This document shows positions 25,913-33,916 of a DNA stretch of 64,000 nt, one piece after another. The DNA is from an uncultured Burkholderiales bacterium. Lineage in GTDB: Bacteria > Pseudomonadota > Gammaproteobacteria > Burkholderiales > Burkholderiaceae. Location of the stretch: NCBI GenBank assembly GCA_946480465.1, contig CAMLJY010000013.1:58917-122916 (forward strand). The letters run 5' to 3'. Every line of letters begins with the position of its first letter. Position 1 is the first letter of the stretch. The notes beneath the pieces are model-generated. The model worked only from the letters and a program-made list of their open reading frames with translations, made no database searches and was not told the DNA's origin. The position numbers and the translations under genes are program-made.

Positions 25913-28102
25913 TCACTTCACGAACCGCGCCAGCAGCCGGATGTAGGCCGACTGGTAGCCGTTGGAGTTTTCGCTGATCGGCCAGGAGTTCAGCGGCCAG
26001 CCGTCGTTGAAGTCGAGGTACGACTTCTGCGCCGGCTGCCCGTAAGGCGGCGTCGGACGGGCCGTGCCGCAGGCCGCCGAGACACCGGGGCAGCGCGAGT
26101 CCCAGTCCCACTGGTTGTGGTTCGGGCCGCCGGTGAGGATGCCCGGCGCCGGACCATAGGCCGAGGTCTTGGCGCTGTCCCACTGGGCGCTGCCGTCGCT
26201 GAACCAGGCGTGGAAGATCTGGTTGACCGAGTTCTCGGCGCCGAAGCTCACCATGTTGGTCAGGTACACCTTGCCCATCGGGTTCACGCCGTGCAGGTAG
26301 TGCAGATAACCCGCCGCTGCAGCGGCCACCTCATCGGCCGGGCGGCGGTTGATGCCGTAGACGGTTTCCGCCGTGAACAGCGAGCCGCCCAGCGCCTTCA
26401 CCGCGTTGCTGCCCCAGGTGTAGTCGGTGATGTAGGCGCGGTAGGGATCGCGCTGCGAATCGACCGCACCCCAACCGCCGTAGTCGCTGCGTCCCCAGGT
26501 GTCGAGGAACCGCGTGCGGATGTTGTTCGCCACGCTGGCGGTGGCGCCGGGCAGCGCCGCGTAGTACAGCAGGTTGTGCGCATGGCCGGCATTGAAGGCC
26601 GACAGGAACCACTGCGCGAACATCGGCGTGATCGTGTAGTTGGCATCAACATGGTCGCGGTAGGTGGCCTCGCCGGTGGCCGCGAACAGCTTGATGGCCG
26701 CGTACAGGCGCAGCTCGGCACGCCCGCTGGCGTCGGTTTCCTGCTGGCCGGCGCCGAGGCCAGACGTCCCGCTGGCCTCGTCGTTGTTGCGGAAGGTGAC
26801 GTTGGGATTGGCCGACGCCCAGGTCCACGCGCGCCGCGCCCGTGCCAGCAGGTCGGCGGCGTAGGCGTTCATCGCCGTGTTGTTCAAGCTGCCGAAGACC
26901 TTGGCGCCGTGCGCGTAGGCCGCGGCCGCCGCCAGCGTGGCCGAGGTGCTGGCGTCGCCGTAATAACTCGGACCGGTGGCGGCCGACGGCGGGCTGGCAT
27001 GCGACACGCCGTTGATGGACAGCACCGAGCCGTCGCTGTTCTGCATGCGCACCAGCCAGTCCAGGCCCCACTTCACCTCGTCGAGCAGGTCGGGAATGCC
27101 GTTGTACGACTCGGGCAGGTTGAAGTCGTCGGTCCAGACGCCGGGGTTCTGGCTGTAGGCCTCCAGCAGGTCCTGCACGTAGCCGGCGGTCCAGCTCGTG
27201 TACTTGTTGAAGTCGCCGGCGTCGAACCAGCCGCCGCGCAGGTCGCGTGCGGTGGCGGCGTTGTTCTTGTCGAGAAAGCGCCGCGCCTGCGTGTCCTGCC
27301 CGGCCTTCAGGTGGCTGGCCGCATCGGCCCAGCCTGCGCCGGCCTGGGCCGCGTTCTTGGCCTGGCCGGCGCGCTGGTAGAAGAAGCTCCGGACGGCCTG
27401 CACCAGCACGCTGCGGTAGACGTTGTCGCCGATCTCGAAGCGGGCCGAGCGCTGGTTGCGATCGACGTCGACGATCTCGTAGGTGCCGGGCGTGGTGACC
27501 TGGCTGAAATCGAAGGTCCAGATCTGGTCGCCCGACGACTCGTCGATCTGCCGGTCCTTCCACTCCTGGGGCCACCAGTCGTAGGCGACCGCGCCGGTGG
27601 CCGAGTTCACCACCTGCAGGCGGCCGGGCCAGTAGAACTCGTTGCCGTCATGGCCGACGCGCGGCCAGCGCAGCACCGCCACCTTCTTCATGTTCGGCAG
27701 GTAGCCGAACTGGTCGACCGTGATGTACTTGCCGGCGCTGGCGGCCGGCGCCGGCCACACGGTGAAGTTGTACGCCTGGGTCGTCTTGGCGCCGCAGCTG
27801 TTGGTGTAGGTGGCGGTGGCGGTGCAGCTGGCGGTGAGCTCGAGGGTCTGCTCCCGCGACGAGCCGGTGGCCCCGCAGCCGCTCCACGACCAGCTGCCGC
27901 TGACCGGCTGCGGCCCGAGCACGACGGTGGAGCCCGCATTGAGCGAGGCCGAGGACTTCACCACCCAGGCGTTGGTGCCATTGAGGTTGAGGTAGGGGGT
28001 GACCGCACTGGGCTGGCAGGTCTGCGCCCATGCGGGGGCGCCCAGCGCCGCCAGCGAAAGCAGCACGCAGTTCTTGATGTCCACGCTTGTCTCCGTTGTC
28101 AT
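25913..28102 (-). CDS. Exported GH9 endoglucanase with Ig-like N-terminal domain
   Basis: 729 residues from the ATG at 28102, with a signal peptide ending near PAWAQ. A short Ser/Thr-rich beta domain (about 30-120) is followed by a CelD_N Ig-like domain (YITVDQFGYLPNMKKVAVL) and the GH9 catalytic alpha-barrel. The catalytic base region is GGWFDAGDFNKYTSW and the acid region near the end is PISENSNGYQSAY. GH9 enzymes cut beta-1,4-glucan and several attack xyloglucan. The gene lies between the GH3 and GH29 genes in the receptor operon. A second, lipoprotein GH9 is encoded at 49694-51487 and is only distantly alike. Confidence 0.87.
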   Translation of the reverse strand: MTTETSVDIKNCVLLSLAALGAPAWAQTCQPSAVTPYLNLNGTNAWVVKSSASLNAGSTVVLGPQPVSGSWSWSGCGATGSSREQTLELTASCTATATYTNSCGAKTTQAYNFTVWPAPAASAGKYITVDQFGYLPNMKKVAVLRWPRVGHDGNEFYWPGRLQVVNSATGAVAYDWWPQEWKDRQIDESSGDQIWTFDFSQVTTPGTYEIVDVDRNQRSARFEIGDNVYRSVLVQAVRSFFYQRAGQAKNAAQAGAGWADAASHLKAGQDTQARRFLDKNNAATARDLRGGWFDAGDFNKYTSWTAGYVQDLLEAYSQNPGVWTDDFNLPESYNGIPDLLDEVKWGLDWLVRMQNSDGSVLSINGVSHASPPSAATGPSYYGDASTSATLAAAAAYAHGAKVFGSLNNTAMNAYAADLLARARRAWTWASANPNVTFRNNDEASGTSGLGAGQQETDASGRAELRLYAAIKLFAATGEATYRDHVDANYTITPMFAQWFLSAFNAGHAHNLLYYAALPGATASVANNIRTRFLDTWGRSDYGGWGAVDSQRDPYRAYITDYTWGSNAVKALGGSLFTAETVYGINRRPADEVAAAAAGYLHYLHGVNPMGKVYLTNMVSFGAENSVNQIFHAWFSDGSAQWDSAKTSAYGPAPGILTGGPNHNQWDWDSRCPGVSAACGTARPTPPYGQPAQKSYLDFNDGWPLNSWPISENSNGYQSAYIRLLARFVK

Positions 28103-28216
28103 GTCGGCGCCGCTCGGCCGGACTGGCCTCGCACGCACCTTCTTGGCGTTGGATGGCGGCCTTGACGGGCCCGAGAACCACCATCGATTGCGCTCGGATC
28201 GCGGCTGGCGGCCCTG

Positions 28217-28271
28217 CTTCACGAAGCGGGCCGGCAAACGGATGTGGTGCACCTGCTGGCCCTGCGAGTGG
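28217..28271 (-). pseudogene. Possible relic of a GH9 C-terminus
   Basis: On the minus strand, the frame upstream of the GH9 start reads HSQGQQVHHIRLPARFVK, matching the end of the downstream GH9 protein (ENSNGYQSAYIRLLARFVK) at about 11 of 16 positions, with matching DNA at the CATCCG and TTCGTGAAG ends. It lies in the 226-base gap after the GH3 gene. It may be the leftover of a duplicated and deleted GH9 gene. Short length limits confidence. Confidence 0.35.
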
Positions 28272-28328
28272 CCCGCCGCAGGGCCGGAAACAGGTGCTTC
28301 ATCGCGGGTCTCCTCGGGCAGCGGCCGG

Positions 28329-30980
28329 TCACTCCGGCAAGGCGCTGTCGTCGTCGATCGTGTAGCTCGCCGCCACGGCGGCCACGCCGCTGCCGGGCTG
28401 GCCCGAGCCGACCGAGAGCTGGTAGCGGCCCGGAATCAGGCGCCGCTGGCCGTCGGCGGTCACGAAGCTCAGGTCGCGCGGCGAGAGATCGAAGTTCAGC
28501 TCGCGCGACTGGCCCGGCGCCAGCGTCACCCGCTGCGCGCCCCGCAGCGCGTGGCGCGGCGCGCCGGGAAAGCCGGGCGGGGTGATGTAGAGCTGCACCA
28601 CCTCGTCGCCGGCGCGCACGCCGGTGTTGCGCACCGTGGCGGTCACGCGCAGGCCGTGTTCCGCCCTGCCTTGCTCGGCAGCCACCTGCAGGCCGGCGTA
28701 GCCGAAGCTGGCGTAGCTGAGACCATGGCCGAAGGGATACACCGGCGTGCCGCCGAAGTAGCGGTAGGTGCGGCCTCGCATGCCGTAGTCGTCGAAAGGC
28801 GGCAACTCGTCCACGCTGCCATGGAAAGTGAGCGGCAGCCGGCCGCCGGGATCGGCGCGGCCGGCCAGCACCTGGCCGATGGCCTGCCCGCCCGCCTGGC
28901 CCGGGTACCAGGCCTGCACGATGGCCGATGCGTGCGCCTTGGCCCAGCGCAGGTCGATGACGCTGCCGCTCATCACCACCACCACCAGCGGCTTGCCCAG
29001 CGCATGGGCGGCCGCCAGCAGCCGGCGCTGGTCGGCCGGCAGCGCCAAGGAGCTGCGGTCGCCGCCGCTGAAGCCCTCGATCGCGATCGGCATCTCCTCG
29101 CCTTCGATGTCGGAAGTGAGGCCGACGGCCGCGACCACGACGTCGGCGCGGGCCACGGCGGCCTTCAACTCGGCCTCGTGATCCCTGGCGACGCGCTTCC
29201 ACAGCAGCCCGGGCGTCGGCCCGGCGCCGGGCTCGGTCTCCAGCCGCAGGGCATAGCGCCGCCCCTTCTGAAGCACCACGTCGGCCAGCTTCGGCGGCTC
29301 GTTCCAGCCGGAGTACGCGGCCACGCGGATGCCGGCGCCGCCGGTCGCCACCTCGCCCTTGATCCCGGTCATCCCGATGCGGTAGGTGCCGCTTTCCGGC
29401 GGCACGAGGAAACCGGTCCACACTACCTTGTGGCGGCCACGCACCTCGGGCAGGCGGTCGGCGTTCGACACCACGTGCGTCTCGATCCGCGTGGCCACGG
29501 GCGCCGGTTCATAACGTCCATCCGGCGCGGCATGGTGGTACTCGGCCTTCAGGCCGGGCGCACCCTCGGGGGTGCGGAAGGCCGAGGCCGGCACGGGGTC
29601 GCCGTCGGTGACCGAGGGCGTGAAGGGCACGTGCGTGATCACCGCCTTCGGCATCGCCTGGCGCAGCCCCTCCAGCACGGACACCGCGGCCAGCGTGCGC
29701 TCCGACGAGTAGTTGCCGCGCAGCACGCGGGTGCTGTCGCCGTGCGGGCCGATCAGCGCGATGCGCGTGCCGGAAGTGCCGGAAGGCAGCGGCAGCGTGC
29801 CGTCGTTCTTCAGCAGCACCAGGCTCTTGACCGCGCTTTCCAGCGCCAGCGCTGCATGCGCCGGGGTGCCGATGGCGGCCACGGGCACCGCCGCCTTCTG
29901 CACCACGCCGGGCAGGTCGCCGGTGCGCAGGCGCGCGGAGAGCAGGCGCAGCAGCGCGCGGTCGATGTCGGCCGGGCTGATCAGGCCGCGCTCCAGGGCC
30001 TGCCGGTAGCGGTCGCGCAGCTGCGGCGCCTTCGACCACACGCCGGTGTGGCATTCGTTGTCCATGCCGGCACGCAGCGCCGCAGCGGCAGCGGCGACGG
30101 GATCGGGCGCGAACTTGTGGTGCATGTCGATGTCCTGCACCGCATCGCAGTCGGAAACGACGTAGCCCTGGAAGCCCCAGGCGCCGCGCAGCTTGTCCTT
30201 CAGCAGCGGCCCGTGGGCGCAGGCCGGCAGTCCGTCGACGCGGTTGTAGGCGCACATCACCGAGCCCGCCTTGGCATCGACGATGGCGGCACGGAAGGCC
30301 GGCAGGTAGGTGTCTTCCAGGTCGTGCGGCGTCGGGAAGACGTTGGCCTGATGGCGGGTCGATTCGGGGCCGCTGTGCACCGCGTAGTGCTTGGGCGTCG
30401 CGATCACGTCCGGCTGGTCCGGGTCCGGGCCCTGCATGCCGCCGACGTAGGCCACGCCCAGCATCGCCGTCAGGTGCGGGTCTTCGCCGTAGGTTTCCTG
30501 GCCGCGGCCCCAGCGCGGGTCGCGGAAGATGTTGATGTTGGGCGCCCAGGTGTTCAGCGCGGGGCCGGGGCGGCCGGTCTCGCGGCCCAGCGTGTGCAGC
30601 GCCCGCACCTCGCGGCTGATGGCCTCGGCCACCCGCTTCACCAGAGGCGCGTCGAAGGTGGCGCCCAGCCCGATCGGTTCGGGAAAGTTGGTGGTGGGCA
30701 CGACGCCGATGGCGCCGTGCAGCGACTCGGTCCACCAGTTGTAGGACGGGATGTCCAGCCGCGGCAATGCGGGCCCGAGGTTCAGCAGCTGCTCGATCTT
30801 CTCGTCCGTGGTCATGCGGGCCACCAGCGCAGCGGCCCGCGTCTCGGACGCCTGGCGCACGGCCGAAGCGGGCGGCTGCGCGCCTGCCGCCTGTGAGGCG
30901 GCGAGCAAGCCACTGCCCAGGGCCGCCGCAAGCCCCACCCACAGTGCCGAAAACGCGCGTCGCATCAAGATCGTCCTCAT
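28329..30980 (-). CDS. Exported GH3 beta-xylosidase/beta-glucosidase with PA14 insert
   Basis: 883 residues from the ATG at 30980, which overlaps the GH5 stop by four bases, with a signal peptide ending near ASQAAGAQ. The N-terminal barrel has SYNWWTESLHGAIG, KHYAVHSGPE and the nucleophile Asp in GYVVSDCDAVQDI, the pattern of the xylosidase-like GH3 branch. The second domain carries a PA14-like insert (about 440-570; VVWTGFLVPPESGTYRIGM), and the C-terminus is a fibronectin-III-like domain (VRNTGVRAGDEVVQLYITPP). It probably removes xylose or glucose from the non-reducing ends of xyloglucan fragments in the periplasm. Which of the two sugars cannot be told from the sequence alone. Confidence 0.88.
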   Translation of the reverse strand: MRTILMRRAFSALWVGLAAALGSGLLAASQAAGAQPPASAVRQASETRAAALVARMTTDEKIEQLLNLGPALPRLDIPSYNWWTESLHGAIGVVPTTNFPEPIGLGATFDAPLVKRVAEAISREVRALHTLGRETGRPGPALNTWAPNINIFRDPRWGRGQETYGEDPHLTAMLGVAYVGGMQGPDPDQPDVIATPKHYAVHSGPESTRHQANVFPTPHDLEDTYLPAFRAAIVDAKAGSVMCAYNRVDGLPACAHGPLLKDKLRGAWGFQGYVVSDCDAVQDIDMHHKFAPDPVAAAAAALRAGMDNECHTGVWSKAPQLRDRYRQALERGLISPADIDRALLRLLSARLRTGDLPGVVQKAAVPVAAIGTPAHAALALESAVKSLVLLKNDGTLPLPSGTSGTRIALIGPHGDSTRVLRGNYSSERTLAAVSVLEGLRQAMPKAVITHVPFTPSVTDGDPVPASAFRTPEGAPGLKAEYHHAAPDGRYEPAPVATRIETHVVSNADRLPEVRGRHKVVWTGFLVPPESGTYRIGMTGIKGEVATGGAGIRVAAYSGWNEPPKLADVVLQKGRRYALRLETEPGAGPTPGLLWKRVARDHEAELKAAVARADVVVAAVGLTSDIEGEEMPIAIEGFSGGDRSSLALPADQRRLLAAAHALGKPLVVVVMSGSVIDLRWAKAHASAIVQAWYPGQAGGQAIGQVLAGRADPGGRLPLTFHGSVDELPPFDDYGMRGRTYRYFGGTPVYPFGHGLSYASFGYAGLQVAAEQGRAEHGLRVTATVRNTGVRAGDEVVQLYITPPGFPGAPRHALRGAQRVTLAPGQSRELNFDLSPRDLSFVTADGQRRLIPGRYQLSVGSGQPGSGVAAVAASYTIDDDSALPE

Positions 30981-32206
30981 CGCTTGGCGGCGTCGACGAT
31001 GGCGGCCAGGACGTCCGGCACCTTGGGCTGGGCCGTGTGGCGATCGATCAGCTCGCCCGTGTCCCACCACACCGGCACCAGGTCGTGCCGGGCGATGGAG
31101 CGGGTGATGTACTGCGCCCACGCCTTGCGGTACGCCGCCATGCCGGGGTACTGGGGCTTCACATAGGCTCCGTATTCGCCGACCAGCACGGCCACGCCGC
31201 GATCGACGAAATGCGCCTTCAGGCGGCGGAACTGGTCGTCCGCCGCGGCCTCGCTGGCCCAGGCCTCGGCGGCCGCGGGGTCGGTGGCCCCGGCGCCCCA
31301 CTGCCAGATCCTGCTCTCGCCGTTGAGCGTGAAGTTGAACGGGTCGTAGAAGTGCACCTCCATGAACAGCCGGTTCGCGACGCTGTCCCTGGGCATGGTG
31401 TTGTGGGCCAGCGTGTAGCCGATGTTGGTCCAGTAGCCCTGCACGATCAGGTGGCGGCGGGCATTGCGGCCGCCGGTGGCGCGCACCGTGTCGACGAAGG
31501 TCTGGTTGAAGCTGTTCTGGACCGCCGCGTACTCCGGCGTCGGGCCCTGCCAGGTTCCCTCCTGCCCGACTTCGTTGGTACCGGCGAACAGCAGCCGCTC
31601 GTCATGGTCCTTGAAGGCGTTGGCGATCTGGACCCAGTACTTCGCGATGCGGGCGTTGATCGACGCCTGCTTGTCGTAGCTGGGGTGGTTCATCCACCCG
31701 CCGTCCCAGTGGATGTTGATGATGGGGTAGAGGCCCGCGTCGAGCGCGTGGTCCACGACCTGCTTCACGTGGCCCATCCAGCCGGGGCTGATGGTGCCCC
31801 CGGCGTCGGTGTACTGCGTCCAGGCCACGGGGATGCGCACGCTGCGGAAGCCGGCTGCCTTGTAGGTCTGCATCAGCGCCCGCGTGGGCGGCGGGTTGCC
31901 CCAGGACGTGGCGGCAGGAATGGCCTCCAGCGTGTTGCCCAGGTTGATGCCGGGCGTCATGCGACGCGACAGCTGCACGCTGGTGAGGTCGCGCGGGCTG
32001 GTGGCGCTCTCGGTGGCGCTCTCGGTGGCGCTCTCGGTGGCGCGCTCGGCCGCACCCTCGGCGGCACCCTCGGCGGCGCTAGCACCGGTGCTCGCCGGGC
32101 CCGTCGTGCCCGAGCCTTTGCCGGTGCCGCCGCAGCCGGCGATCCCGGCCGCGCACGCCAGGGGCAGGGCACCGGCCAGGGCATTGAAGAGCCTTCTGTT
32201 CATCAT
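30977..32206 (-). CDS. GH5 endoglucanase lipoprotein
   Basis: 409 residues. The start gives a lipoprotein signal (LACAAGIAGCGG, Cys25 predicted to be lipidated), then a repetitive linker of about 45 residues (ESAT units) and the GH5 barrel from TPGINLGNTLEA. The acid/base glutamate is in LFAGTNEVGQ and the nucleophile in VLVGEYGAY; RSVRIPVAW and INIHWDGGW are further GH5 landmarks. It is expected to be tethered to the membrane, possibly facing outward, and to cut beta-1,4-glucan or xyloglucan. The subfamily was not assigned. The NEV after the catalytic Glu replaces the common NEP. Confidence 0.85.
   Translation of the reverse strand: MMNRRLFNALAGALPLACAAGIAGCGGTGKGSGTTGPASTGASAAEGAAEGAAERATESATESATESATSPRDLTSVQLSRRMTPGINLGNTLEAIPAATSWGNPPPTRALMQTYKAAGFRSVRIPVAWTQYTDAGGTISPGWMGHVKQVVDHALDAGLYPIINIHWDGGWMNHPSYDKQASINARIAKYWVQIANAFKDHDERLLFAGTNEVGQEGTWQGPTPEYAAVQNSFNQTFVDTVRATGGRNARRHLIVQGYWTNIGYTLAHNTMPRDSVANRLFMEVHFYDPFNFTLNGESRIWQWGAGATDPAAAEAWASEAAADDQFRRLKAHFVDRGVAVLVGEYGAYVKPQYPGMAAYRKAWAQYITRSIARHDLVPVWWDTGELIDRHTAQPKVPDVLAAIVDAAKR
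32001..32072. repeat. 12-bp coding repeat in GH5 linker
   Basis: Six 12-base units (GTGGCGCTCTCG three times, then three diverged copies) encode the Glu-Ser-Ala-Thr / Glu-Gly-Ala-Ala repeat between the lipidated Cys and the catalytic domain of the GH5 protein. The repeat is in frame, so copy-number change would only alter spacer length. Confidence 0.85.
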
Positions 32207-32308
32207 CGTCAGGCAGGATGGGCGGTGACTGGCCGCGCAAACGTGGCCGCGTCTTTTGTCAGATATCGCATCGTCGGCTGGGCAGGGACGCCGGCCGGCG
32301 TGCGCCGG

Positions 32309-33790
32309 TCAGGCCAGCACCTGCTGCAGCAGGCGGTGGTGCGCCGGCATGCGCTCCACCGTGGCGGCAATGCCGTCGCGCCGCGCCTGCAGCGCCTGCA
32401 GCGCCCGCCCGTGCGGGATCTCGGCGAAGACAGGGTCGTCGCGCCCGGGCCAGTCGTCCATGCCGGCCAGCACGGCAAGCCAGCTGGTGCCGTCGAAGCC
32501 CTCCTCGTCGTACTGGTGCAGCACGCCGAACTGGCGCCACGCCTGCAGCTTGAAGGCCAGCGTGTCGGGCAGCGCCATGCTGGCCACGTGGCGCCACAGC
32601 GCGCTGTCGCGCCGGCGGGTCAGGCAGTAGTGCAGGATGATGAAGTCGCGGATGCGCGCGAAACGCCGCACCGCGCCTTCGTTGAAGTTCTCGCGGTCCG
32701 AATCGACGAGCGGCCGGCCGCCGGTCAGCAGCGTCATCAGCCGGCCGATGCCGTCCTGGATCAGGTAGATGCTGGTCGATTCCAGCGGCTCGAGGAAGCC
32801 CGAGGACAGCCCGATCGCCACCACGTTGTGCACCCAGAAGCGGCGCCGGTGGCCGGTGGTGAAGCGCAGCAGCCGCGGCTCGGCCACCGGCTTGCCGTCG
32901 AGCTGGGCCATCAGCTGCTCGCGGGCACGCTCCGCATCGATGAAGCGGCTGCTGAAGACATGGCCGTGCCCGGTGCGGCTTTGCAGCGGGATGCGCCAGG
33001 CCCAGCCGCCTTCCAGCGCGGTGGCGCGGGTGTAGGGCGCCAGGTCCTCGCCGCTGCGCTCGCAGGGGCAGGCCCAGGCACTGTCCACCGGGAGCCAGTG
33101 GCTGAAGTCGACGAAGGGCTCCTCCAGCGCGCGGCCCAGCAGCAGCGCGCCGAAGCCCGAGCAGTCGATGAACAGGTCGCCCTCGATGCGGCGGCCGTCG
33201 GCCAGCACCAGCGCGGCCACGCTGCCATCCGGGTGGCGCGCCACCTCGACGATGCGGCCGGTGGTGTGGCGCGCGCCGCGCTGGATCGCCAGGCCGCGCA
33301 GGAAGGCGGCGTACTGCACCGCATCGAAGTGGTAGGCGTACTTGAACTGCGGGTCGTTCTCTTCGGGCAGCACGAAGCGGCCCTTCATCGCCATCACCGT
33401 GGGCACGCACTGCAGGCCCAGCGGGTCGGCGAGTCCCACGCGCCGGTGCTGCGCCCACAGCGTCTGCGAGCCGAACAGGTTGCCGAAGTGGCCGAAGGTG
33501 TGGAAGTAGTCGTGGCCGCGCTCGAGCCAGTCGCAGAAGCGGATGCCGAGCTTGTAGGTGCCGTTGGTGGCGCGCAGGAACGCGCGCTCGTCGATGCCGA
33601 CGAGGCGGTTGTAGTCGCGGATCGACGGGAAGGTGGCCTCGCCCACGCCGATGATGCCGATCTCCTCGGACTCCACCACCTCCACCGTGCTGCGCCCGCG
33701 CAGCCCGGTGGCGATGGCGGTGGCGGTCATCCAGCCGGCGCTGCCGCCTCCGACGACGACGATGCGGTCGAACTTGGGGGCCATGTTCAT
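32309..33790 (-). CDS. Flavin-dependent tryptophan-halogenase-family protein
   Basis: 493 residues. The FAD-binding motif GGGSAG is at 14-19. The catalytic lysine of this family is present as Lys80 in GTYKLGIRF, the fingerprint WAWRIP at 263-268, and the active-site glutamate as Glu337 in LEPLESTSIY. All these match PrnA/RebH-type halogenases, so the halogenation site appears intact. Genes of this family often sit beside TonB-dependent receptors in carbohydrate loci of Xanthomonas and Caulobacter relatives; their substrates there are mostly unknown. Here it lies 126 bases after the receptor and 102 before the GH5 gene. No signal peptide is evident, so it should be cytoplasmic. No flavin reductase was seen in the window. 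Confidence 0.87.
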   Translation of the reverse strand: MNMAPKFDRIVVVGGGSAGWMTATAIATGLRGRSTVEVVESEEIGIIGVGEATFPSIRDYNRLVGIDERAFLRATNGTYKLGIRFCDWLERGHDYFHTFGHFGNLFGSQTLWAQHRRVGLADPLGLQCVPTVMAMKGRFVLPEENDPQFKYAYHFDAVQYAAFLRGLAIQRGARHTTGRIVEVARHPDGSVAALVLADGRRIEGDLFIDCSGFGALLLGRALEEPFVDFSHWLPVDSAWACPCERSGEDLAPYTRATALEGGWAWRIPLQSRTGHGHVFSSRFIDAERAREQLMAQLDGKPVAEPRLLRFTTGHRRRFWVHNVVAIGLSSGFLEPLESTSIYLIQDGIGRLMTLLTGGRPLVDSDRENFNEGAVRRFARIRDFIILHYCLTRRRDSALWRHVASMALPDTLAFKLQAWRQFGVLHQYDEEGFDGTSWLAVLAGMDDWPGRDDPVFAEIPHGRALQALQARRDGIAATVERMPAHHRLLQQVLA

Positions 33791-33916
33791 CCTTGGGTCA
33801 AGCTGTCCACGCGGCCGTCCCGCCGCTCACCGGGCACGGCGGCACAGCCATGAAGGAAGCAAGCCATCCTTCGGTGCCGGCCGCCATGCGCCCACGCGGT
33901 GGGGCTCCGGCTTCGA

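Noticed and set aside
32309..33790. Reading the halogenase gene as a general flavin monooxygenase
   Set aside because: The WAWRIP fingerprint and the matching Lys and Glu are specific for the halogenase family.
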